This document shows, piece after piece, positions 23,591-32,987 of a DNA stretch of 64,000 nt (the stretch's first letter is position 1; each line of letters opens with the position of its first letter). The stretch covers positions 496,001 to 560,000 of the forward strand of contig JAKZHN010000024.1 of assembly GCA_037179335.1 (NCBI GenBank). Direction: 5' to 3'. Under the pieces are notes generated by a model, which was not told the DNA's origin, ran no database searches, and saw only the letters and a list, made by a program, of their open reading frames with translations. The translations under genes were made by a program, and so were the position numbers. This DNA is from Cyclaneusma minus. Its lineage: Eukaryota > Ascomycota > Leotiomycetes > Marthamycetales > Marthamycetaceae.

Positions 23591-25038
23591 CTTCAACGAT
23601 GTAGCAATCGGCTTTCGAGAGAGGTGTTCGGTCCCGAGCTAGAAGACTTCGGATGGCGTCTCCTTCGCTTGTCGGGAGAATCTCTTTGAATTGAAGACGT
23701 TCGATTTGGTAGTACCTAGTACGGAAGAATGGTTTTCGTCGTATTCAGGGCAGTGACGATTGGCAAACTACAGCGTCTAGCCGCAGTCGATGCAACTTCA
23801 ACTGGTAATTGCCAGCTATGTCGCTCCTGCACTATCCAGCCAGTATCTCAATGAGCCGACAGCCAACTGCAATCATTCATGAATTGCAGAATGCTAGAGA
23901 AATGAGCGTACCCCGCGCGGCTGGGATGAAGGCAAGTTATATAGGCTCGTTCATCCCATGCTTCGTGTACCTCACTTGTCAACAAAGCGCATCACATTTG
24001 CAGGCTGTCGTTCAAGCTTCGGCCAAGCTCGCGCCATCTTCCGACCCAGGCTGCATACGAGCTATGCCCCCTCGAGTCAAGCCCGGTCGGAATAGTAGGC
24101 AGGTGATGGTGGTCCGAACGTGATCATCGTGACAACGGCGAAAAGCCTCTCTCCGGCCTCGACACGGGAAGTACCCCTCTTCTCCATAGTTGCCGCAATA
24201 TAGAGCCTGACCGCTCGCTGCTTCTTACGTCAAGGAAGCACGGCAGCATCACGAGTGTCACGCCAAAGCCACTCTATCATCGGGAAGCCGGCCTTCGAGG
24301 CGAGGGAAAAGAGGGCTGAACGCCCGGAACTCTGGAATAAGGTCGGTGAAGCCGATGCAATTGGCTCCGATCTCTGCCAAGTCACGCAGGCACAGCTTAC
24401 AGTGTCCCCTGCACCGGCCGAGCAACGTTGCTGGATCGCTTGTGTGAGGGACAGCCTTGTCGGCGCTGCGAGATTTTGGGATGACGATGATCTGAGGTCT
24501 CCCAATTGGCGCGTTTGTGGACATGGAGAAGATCGATTATGTTTACATGTGCCGGAATGCGGGGGACTTTTGTGGAGAAGCCCCGCTTTGGCGTCGATCA
24601 ATTGATCCCCGGCCCCATGTGCTATGTGCGACATGGAAGACGACGACGACGAAGTGCATGTGGTTGGACACGGAATCCCACGCCACCAGAAACTCCGCTC
24701 GTGAGATACAAGGGAATTGCTGTATTACAATTGAGCAGCTATCCACTCCTGACACCAACGCCTACCCTTCGATCGCTGGTAGCCTGGTTCACTGTATTAT
24801 AAACACTGGCAACAGCACGTCTCGTTGAAAAACCTTGGTCTTTGTATAGATTGGTGCATTGGAACTTGTGCCTTGAATTGTTCTGTCTGACTAGGTAACT
24901 AGCTGACCAGTTCGCCAGTCCTTGGAAGTCTTATCACTGGGGGGTATACCTGATCACTTGGAGGATTCCCAGCGGCTTGGATCCCAATTAATGGGGGCAT
25001 ACCAAGTTAATTAGGAATATTCCCAATCATTGTGCCAA
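23591..25038. other. Intergenic, aldose epimerase promoter side
   Basis: About 1.45 kb with the epimerase promoter at its left. Several overlapping open frames on both strands (24230-24830) have no recognisable domain and mask one another. I find no supported gene. Confidence 0.5.
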
Positions 25039-25072
25039 TCGAAGCTAAATGTAATTCGAAGCTAAATGTAAT
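25039..25072. repeat. 17-bp tandem duplication across a stop codon
   Basis: Two exact adjacent copies of TCGAAGCTAAATGTAAT (25039-25055 and 25056-25072). The second copy contains the stop codon of the 2EXR gene on the minus strand (25064-25062), so the duplication spans the end of the coding region. Confidence 0.9.
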
Positions 25073-26114
25073 AGTCGGTCTCATAGTAGAAGCCGTTCGG
25101 CCCAAACTGAGTGACCGTGTCCTGGCAGATCAGTTCGCCGCCTTTGACAAAATTAACCTCCACCTTCCTGTCCGGTTGTGAAACAGCCAGACTCTTCAGT
25201 GCCCTGCCAACAATCCGTCCGAATTCCTTCACCCCCGGAGCGAAGTTGTCGTGGTAAACACCAACCTCTTCTGGCGTCAAAGCCCACTCCACGAACGTGA
25301 TAGTCTCCAAAGCTGGCATATGAAAGAGCCACCTCACGAGGTTGAAGGGGCGAGAAGGTAGCGTGAACACACCCACTTTGATACGTCTGAGTGATTGCAG
25401 CTGGTAAGCCTGAATGTCGTCGGGAGTCGCCTTCCTCCAGTCCAGAAGATTGCTTCGTCGTCCATCGGGATTGTCGTCATCGGCGACACTCTTTATTCGC
25501 GCGACGTGGACACAGCGGCGGAGGAATTGCTGGAAGTCATCCACATCGCGAAACTCCAGGGTGTCCAGACGGAAGTCGAAATAGACGGGGTTCTTCAAGA
25601 TCTGGTCGAAGCTGGGCTTGTAAAACTCGAGAGCAAGCTCGCGGGCTTCCTTATTGACTCTCAGCATAGCGAAGTACTTGGGACTGTGGTAATGGTGGAA
25701 TTCCTTGGTGATATTGGGATGATCCACAAAGACGTTGACGGGAGAAGGTAGAGCATGGCGCCAGATGATCAGGCGAAGCTCGGGGGCAAGTTCTGGGAAT
25801 AGGGTAAAGGTGGAGAAACGTTCAGGCACCGCATTATTGGCAGCTAGAGGATATGTCAGAGCGCTTGTCTATGTACCATGCTTGCGGTGACAATTCTTGT
25901 ACGCTCACCCTGGATCCTCCGAAGCTCTCGTCTATCAACGATACTCTCAAGTCGTAGTCTGGGCGCACAAGAATTGTCACCATGAGCCATGCAATTAAAG
26001 TAGGTAGTTACCAGATTGTGAGGCTGGCTGCGCCTGATTAGCCTTTACCGTGTGATGCGGAATACAGAACCGATTCGAGCGCTTGCGCGTCGTGAGCTGC
26101 TGGTTGGCAGCCAT
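25062..26114 (-). CDS. 2EXR domain protein, 294 aa
   Basis: Fungal-specific protein of unknown function. Exon 1 is 26114-26012 (a basic N-terminus, MAANQQLTTRKRSNRF) and exon 2 is 25843-25062. The 2EXR signature FTLFPELAPELRLIIWRHAL is at about residues 43-62, followed by the usual LRVNKEARELALEFY motif and a block of acidic and aromatic residues. Splicing in phase 1 (Gly/Ala codon) joins the parts. The second exon alone has no in-frame ATG near its start, which supports the two-exon model. The intron is 168 nt because it contains a 108-bp inverted-repeat element; without it the intron would be 60 nt. 2EXR families are large in Helotiales. Confidence 0.8.
25880..25987. mobile_element. MITE-like inverted-repeat element (short copy) inside a 2EXR gene intron
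   Basis: Terminal inverted repeats GGTGACAATTCTTGTACGC (25886-25904) and GCGCACAAGAATTGTCACC (25963-25981) differ at one position and extend weakly to GCTYRY ends. CAT (or CATG) flanks both sides and may be a 3-4 bp target duplication. The element has no coding capacity. About 41 bp of one end and 30 bp of the other match the longer copy at 43729-43944. The host intron would be a normal 60 nt without it. Confidence 0.75.
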
Positions 26115-27287
26115 AACGCGCTGAGGGGAGAATTCGTCCGGTCAAGAGGGTCGGGGGTGAGAGGAAGTATTGAGGATATGTTAGTTAAAGTCTGGTGAGA
26201 GAGCTTCCGGGGGTATAGGATCCAATTGGCGCAGTAGGTTATGTCTCCGCGGCTGAGCACGACTGAAGGGGACAAACCGGCCCAAGGAGCATGCTCAGAA
26301 GATGTAAGCTGGGACTTGGAAATGTAAACTGGTGGTTGCGGGAAGAAAGGAATCGGAACAAGAAGGTCGCTCGCTTCAGCAGGCAGAGATGCAAGAAGTC
26401 ACACAGTGATACCGGCCGGGAAAGAAGAGTACCGAATCTCAATCATCGGGAACGAAGGAACGAACGAAATGGGTCATTTCTCAATGTAAATTTACCGGAT
26501 GCCATGTCGGGTCGCTGAAGTAGTGGTGGAAGAAATAGAGATTGGCGGTTGCGATTTAACAGCAGTAGAGCTAATTATCACGCGCTGCGGAGAGGCCAAG
26601 TCTAGACCCATGACACGTGATCCAACGCCTCACTCAGGAGAGGCCTTAAATCGTCCGCCTTCAGTTGCGTCCTACCCCTTGTAACTTTGTATAGGCTATG
26701 TCGAAAGGCCACGCTTTTCGGCTCATGTCATTCCATTCGTGCCCCTTACACCACCTCTTGCTGTGCGACGGCCCCTTTCAAGTTCAGTAAATTACGCGGC
26801 ACCACTCCACGCAAGAAGCCAGCCATTACCCCAAGTTTTTCAGTACATCTATGGGGCGTGCCGAACGTTTTCAAGGGGTCATGATTTGTTAGCGGGCGCT
26901 GAGCCATTGTACAGTCTTCGTTCAATTGAAACTCAGAAGTGAAGACAGAAAGTGACGCTAAAAGAAGGAACGAAAAGGAAAAGAGAAAAACTGAAAAATT
27001 TAAAAGACCCTTTCCTCCAATACAGCGGAACAACAATAAATTCAAGATCTACTCAAAACGTCGACTATTACCTTCGTGCTCTGAGGCCACAAAATCGCTG
27101 CTAACTGAGCAGCTCCCACATATTGCACTCGGTTCGGAACACAGGGCCGCACTACAAGCCCATCTCGACGGTAAAGGTATTTCATTCGAGCCACTATGCC
27201 GTACACCTTCCCCAATATCATGCAAAACAAAATATACACACGCGTACGCACCCCAGCGACAAACCCGAGCCTCCCGTGAACTCAAAC
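26115..27287. other. Intergenic: 2EXR promoter and V-ATPase B 3' region
   Basis: About 1.2 kb between two leftward genes. Nothing recognisable beyond short unsupported frames. Confidence 0.5.
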
Positions 27288-29173
27288 TCAAGCATCAATG
27301 AGGTTCTCCTGGTCTCCATTCTTCTTTGCCTCGTCACCATTCGCTTGCTTATTCTCATCGCTGTTATCCCTAGTGTCCTTGTTGCCAGCCTTGCCTTTGC
27401 CCTTTGCGCCCTGTGATCGCTGGTAGAACTCCGCCAGCACCTTGGCCGGGATACGGTTGAGCAGCTCCTTGGGGTAGATTCGAAGCAAGCTCCATGCCTG
27501 GTCCAGGGACTCGTAGATGGTACGTGATTCGTAGGCGGATTGCGAGATGAAAGTACGCTCGAACTTCTCCAAAAATTCGAGAGAGAGCTTGTCCTCGGAA
27601 GACAGAGCTTCCTCACCGACGACTGCCTTCATGGAAGCAGCGTCACGACCAATGGCGTACTTGGCGTAAAGCTGGTTGGAGACATCGCCGTGATCCTTTC
27701 TGGTGTGGCCCTCACCAATAGCCGACTTCATAAGACGGGACAGCGATGGCAGGACGTTGATTGGAGGGTAGATACCACGGTTGTAGAGTTGACGGTCAAC
27801 AAAGATTTGTCCTTCAGTAATGTAGCCCGTCAAGTCAGGGATGGGGTGCGTGATATCGTCGTTCGGCATCGTAAGAATGGGGATCTGGGTGATCGAGCCA
27901 TTTCGTCCCTCGACACGCCCGGCACGCTCATAAATGGTGGACAAGTCAGTGTACATGTAACCTGGGTAACCACGTCGACCGGGCACTTCTTCACGCGCGG
28001 CAGACACCTCACGAAGGGCATCACAGTAAGCAGTAAGATCGGTCAGAATGACAAGTACGTGCTTCTCGAGCTGGTAGGCGTAGTATTCGGCGGTGGTCAG
28101 GGCGAGACGAGGAGTAATGATACGCTCAATACTGCATATTTATTAGCCAGGGGTTCGGATAGACGGAGCAAGACAGCTTACGTAGGATCGTTGGCCAAGT
28201 TGAGGAAAAGGGTGACACGCTCCAAACTGCCATTCTCTTCGAAATCGCGAGTAAAGAATCGTGCGGTTTCCAAGTTAACACCCATGGCGGCAAACACAAT
28301 AGAGAAGTTCTCCTCGTGTCCGTCGTGCACGCCCTTGTTGGTAACACCCTGCTTCTGGACCAGACCGGCTTGACGACAAATCTGGGCGGCGATTTCGTTA
28401 TGTGGCAGACCTGCAGCTGAGAAGATAGGAATCTTTTGTCCACGGGCAATAGAGTTCATCGTGTCAATGGCAGAGATACCGGTCGAGATCATTTCTTCGG
28501 GGTACACCTATCATATTGTCAGCTTGAAACATAGCATCTCTGAAGCACCACTCACTCGCGAGTATGGGTTGATAGGACTGCCGTTGATATCGAGGTAGTC
28601 TTCTGCAAGGACCTTGGGGCCCTTGTCAATAGCTCTTCCAGATCCATCGAATATGCGACCCAGCATATCCTCCGACACACCCAGCTTCAGACTGTGTCCG
28701 GTAAACTCGACTTTCGACTAGGATCCATCAGCATTTGGTCTTCCATATACCCCAAGATTCATGATTCTCATACTTTCTTCACATCAATGCCAGATGTACC
28801 TTCGAACACCTAGAGGATCGTTAACGTGGTTCGACATCGCCGAATGCTTGCGGGCAGTACCTGTACGACAGCTCTGTTGCCTAGTAACAAGTCAGCATCA
28901 TCCTTGTGTCGGCCTCATTGCATCCAGTATTTACCTCGAGCTTCCAAGACCTGTCCAGAACGTTGGGTGCCATCGGGAAGAGTGAGGGACACGATCTCGT
29001 TGTATTGGGGGAATTTGACCTGGTTTTCTGTTAGCAGATGCGCGCACCACCGGCACAGACAGGCAAGTGCTCACATTCTCGAGAATGACCAAAGGACCGT
29101 TCACACCCCCGATGGTGTTGTAGCGGATTCGGGGGGTAACATTGTATGACGAGGACTCTCGAGGGTCAGTCAT
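27288..29173 (-). CDS. VMA2: V-type proton ATPase subunit B, 523 aa
   Basis: Non-catalytic nucleotide-binding subunit of the V1 sector of the vacuolar H+-ATPase. Seven exons: 29173-29075, 29019-28935, 28880-28861, 28809-28774, 28717-28556, 28507-28182 and 28131-27288. Exon 3 is only 20 nt and exon 4 only 36 nt, yet the joined sequence GNRAVVQ-VFEGTSGIDVKK is exactly family-like. Other landmarks are PRIRYNTIGGVNGPL, GRIFDGSGRAIDKGP, IPIFSAAGLPHNEIAAQICRQ, RGYPGYMYTDLSTIYERAGR and LPSLSRLMKSAIGEG. The C-terminus has a low-complexity Lys/Asp/Asn tail (about 480-523), as in other filamentous fungi. Function is secure. Confidence 0.96.
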
Positions 29174-29972
29174 TTTGGCGGAGGAAGAGCTTCGGGGGAA
29201 CTGCGAGAGAGCTTTCGAAGTGTAGTTGGCTCCAACAGGCGATCTGCAAGCTCGCTTCTGCGCAGATGGTCCTGGAGTTAGCAAGAGCGAGGTTGAGAAT
29301 GGTATCCGCAAGAAGCTTGGAGCTTAGCTGCGATGCGGCACCAGGACGGCCGATTTTAGTGCCACTGCCTGAGGCGGTCAACATCATATCCTGGTCCGTG
29401 CGCGCAACAAGGAACTCTCAAATATGCATCATTTGTATATACAGCCACCGGTTAATAATCGATAGGAACAGAATATAGTTGTTATTAAGAGATCTTAGGT
29501 TGAGATTCAAAGACCAAAAGCTGTCCAAATAATCCATAAAATCGGGAAGGGACGGGAATCTCTTGGTAGTTGGTGTGGTTATGGAACATCCAGGGTGTAT
29601 CGATATCAAGTCTATTGCATAAGGTACATGTAAATCGTCAACAATCTGAACTGCAAGGAACACTTTTCTTCCCTCCTCTCGAGATCACAATCCTTGCTGA
29701 AAGAACTTTATCATGTGCCGACACGAAGAAGGAAAACCTAATGCGTGCTTGTCCACTCCTACCACATATCATTCATCCCATCACTTTGCCACCAGTTGGC
29801 ACTTGGCAGTCCCTCCCACTACGCATCCCAACTACTTCTCCAGTCTTTCTTTATCCCAGCCATTCTGGACTTTCTGTGTGCAATCCCTTAGGAATTAGGA
29901 TGTCACTTGGTGAGCGACAACAACTCGCAGACAAAGTTCGACTGGACTGGTCCATCACTATCTGAAAAGCTT
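29174..29972. other. Intergenic: V-ATPase B promoter and second 2EXR gene 3' region
   Basis: About 800 bases without a recognisable gene or repeat. Confidence 0.5.
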
Positions 29973-31216
29973 CTAGAGAAGCTTTCTCGAGGCAAATTTC
30001 TTACATGTATGTCGCTGTCGACGCTTGCCCGAATATAGGCATTCACATGGGATGAGCAGAGTTGCGTGAGGACCGCCATTTTTCTGCACAACAGCTTGCT
30101 CCTGTGCATGTATTAGGCGTTGGGTGCTGTGGCGAAGCTTCCAAAGCTCACATCTGGGCAGGGTGAGGATGGTCAGAGAGGGAGCACGGGCTGCTCCAAC
30201 GACGATTCCGTTTGCGTCTTCGACAGGGGCAATGTGCTTGGTACTCGATGTATCCCAGATGTCTAGGGACCTCGTGAGACTGCAGTAGACGGCGTAACTC
30301 TCATCACACATCGAGTAGTCGACACGTACGAATTTGATGAAGGGCTTCCATTCCGGATCAACCTCTCGGATGCGGCGCAGCTCGTCGGTCTTCGCTCTCA
30401 GTACCGCCGACCTGTCCTTCTGTTTCCAGTGGTAGGGTCTGTCATGCTCTCCCAAGTCGTCTGCCGCTACAATGCAGTCAGCATGATTCCATGGCCTCAT
30501 GAAGACTCACTCTACCTTACCTTGGAGGACAACGATGATTTCTTTGAGCTTCTTTAGATCCCCAAGCGGTGATAGTGTGGGGGCACAAAGCAGCCATAGA
30601 ACCGAGAGGGCAATCCTTGAGATATTGTTTGCCATCGGAACGGAGACGATGTTGGCAAATGGTAGTGCCGTTTCGTACAGTGTAGGGTCTACGGTATCCC
30701 ACGAAGTTTTCCATGGAAACAATCGGGACGGGTGTTGGTACTGGCTGTGACCCTGTTCGATGACGAAGACATCTCTGTCGAAATCCACATAGAGGGGTCC
30801 CGATGGCAGCGACGCTACATGAACATGCTTCTTGAGATAGATGCGCCGAGTAAGCCCGACTGCACGCCTCTCTTGTCAGGAATGATCCAGGGACCGGAGG
30901 AGTTCGGAGAAGATTTGTATTTCTGGATATCAGGCGGCATTTCTGTAAGCAGGCCTGCCATGTACATCGCTTGCGGCACCGCTGCATGTTTCCAAATCAT
31001 CTCGCGAATATCTAGCGGAAAGTCCGGAAATTTCGGGAAAGTCGCCCATCGATTCGAAGCCTCGGGACCAAGTGTAGAGACGAAGGCAACATCGAAGCCG
31101 TGGAAATAGGTTCCAATCTGCAGGGGCCTTCGATTCATCTTGACATGTGCCAGCTGCTGTTCGGGAAAAGAGGAGCTGGCGCCCATTGCTGTGGCTTCGT
31201 TGGACAACAATAACAT
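29973..31216 (-). pseudogene. Second 2EXR-type gene, apparently frameshifted
   Basis: The first in-frame ATG is at 31216. The signature FPKFPDFPLDIREMIWKHA identifies a 2EXR protein of unknown function. This frame stops at 30817-30815, but conserved-looking sequence continues in other frames. SFLTREAC occurs in one, and AVGLTRRIYLKKHVHV followed by GPLYVDFDRDVFVIEQ in another. Downstream the frame is open to a 55-nt intron (30521-30467), then exon 30466-29973 to a normal stop. Joining the first frame to the second requires one or two small shifts between about 30850 and 30890. A weak-donor 80-nt intron could bypass the region but would remove the conserved segment. Either a decayed gene or local sequence error. 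Confidence 0.55.
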
Positions 31217-32987
31217 GCTGGGCTTCTCTGTCTTGACTAACTTGAACAGAGACTGATTGTTGAAACTTACACAGCTACTCTGTTGCTCAGGTAGGCTCGC
31301 TGGCCCTTCGATTGATTCTGCGAGAGGCAAGAGGTGTGGTCTGGTTGTAGCGCTGCGAGCTGGAGACTTGGAGTTTGGTCCCGTAGTTTACGGTGAACGA
31401 GTATTCTTAACAATCTGAAAATCCTTGTCAGCTCTTCGGTTAACAACGGCTTTCAATTCTACTACATTTCTTTTCTGTTGGTAGGTTTCATTCTGATTTG
31501 TGAATTGTGATAATGTACCCTGTACATGGGGCTGCAAGACGGCAACGTGCTGTTCCCCGTCGGGGATTGTGGACCACAACTTGAGTTAGCCAATTCAGTT
31601 CTGTTTGTCACATTTGGCTCATTTCCCAATCGGGGAATCCGAAGCCATTGATGCTGCCATCGCCAAATTTGGTTATCTCTGGACAGCAAGTCCCCAGCTC
31701 CAGTCTTCGTTCTTCTCCCTAGCCCCTTTGTCCAGCTCTTCTCTCTCTGTTCAGACCTCCTTTCTATCACTTTCTTAGACTACAGGCACGCTTATTGCTT
31801 CAGGTGACTGGTTCCCAACTCTATGGTAAGCGTTGGCTAGGAACATGTAGCTCACATTCGTTTCAAATCATTTGGCAGTCCGCGATTCCTCGTGAGTCAT
31901 TTTGATGCAAACGAAGGACAAACGAGTAAATGACAACAACTGAGAAGCAATTCAATTTTGAGAAGAGCACTGCCAAGCCGCTTAAACGGGGAAGTACCTA
32001 CCTAGTCAACCCTGCAGGTGATTCCATTCTACTTGTGTTGTGAATTAGTGTCTGCTAGCGCGGTATCGAATTTCCAGTATGGCTGACACTAGGTAATTTG
32101 CAACACGAATACAGCGAATGGGAGTTATTGATAAACTGCCGGTTCACCATAGCAAACATATGATATCAGAATAATCATATGTTGAGAATCATCGACTGCT
32201 TATTGGGCGCATGCACGATCTGACGCTCTGTAGTGGAGTTGGGAGGCCCAATAGCAGATGACAAACGATATCGTCTATGACAACTCTATGACAACTTGGG
32301 CACTGAGAAAAAGTATCAAGTCGACAAAGAATAATGTCAGAATCCAGAATTTCAGATTCCCCTCTGTCGCACCCAGCCTTAACATAGCCCTGGTGCCAGG
32401 TGCCTTCCTATAATCACCCGATCGTCAGTCCGAATCTCCTATTCAATGGTCATTGGTCTAGCTTGCAATCTTCACTTATCATCAAGAACATCTCTAACTT
32501 CAGGAACGTATCCTTTGTAGTATTGCAGTCGTCGCCTAGGTAGCAATCGCGGAGAAGTGCCAGAGCTCGTTTGCACCAGGGCCACACAAACGAGTAGCCC
32601 AAAGCCACGCCTCGAACCCATGAAAAAAGAAAAGTGCAACATCAGCCACCGTCCCGAGGTATCATAGGTGAACTCCAGACTACCAATACCGTAAGAACTT
32701 CCGCCTAGGCTCCTCCCAATGCAGCGCAAACTTAGCCTCTGAAAGCAAGTAATCCTTTTCACTTCTGCGCCTCATGAAGCCTTTTTCAAGCCTCCTGTTT
32801 CGGAGAGATTCCAGAGCTGGGGCCAGAGCTGGAGCCAGAAAGGTCTCCGCTCAGAGAGTTGACGGATCCTGCAGCGGAACCGACAAGGTTGCCGGGACCA
32901 GAGCTGGAACCAGAGCCGTAGCGAGAGCTGGACTCTCCGGCGTCAACGTGCCCGTCCAGATCAGATTCATCTCAGAGAAGCATCACC
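31217..32987. other. Intergenic with low-complexity patches
   Basis: About 1.8 kb without a supported gene. It holds an exact 10-bp inverted repeat with a 9-nt spacer at 32155-32183 (AACATATGAT / ATCATATGTT). It also holds a doubled CTATGACAACT near 32275-32296 and an AGAGCTGG-type degenerate repeat at 32811-32930 that reads as Ser/Gly-rich on the minus strand. Confidence 0.5.
32811..32930. repeat. Degenerate GAGCTGGRRCCA minisatellite
   Basis: Units close to AGAGCTGGAGCC recur five or six times with a 12-bp spacing in places. On the minus strand one frame (ending at 32786) encodes a Ser/Gly-rich stretch, but it lacks a start codon and begins after an in-frame stop, so it is not called as a gene. 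Confidence 0.6.

Noticed and set aside
24230..24830. Cluster of overlapping frames on both strands
   Set aside because: Three to four mutually overlapping frames, none with a domain or splice logic.
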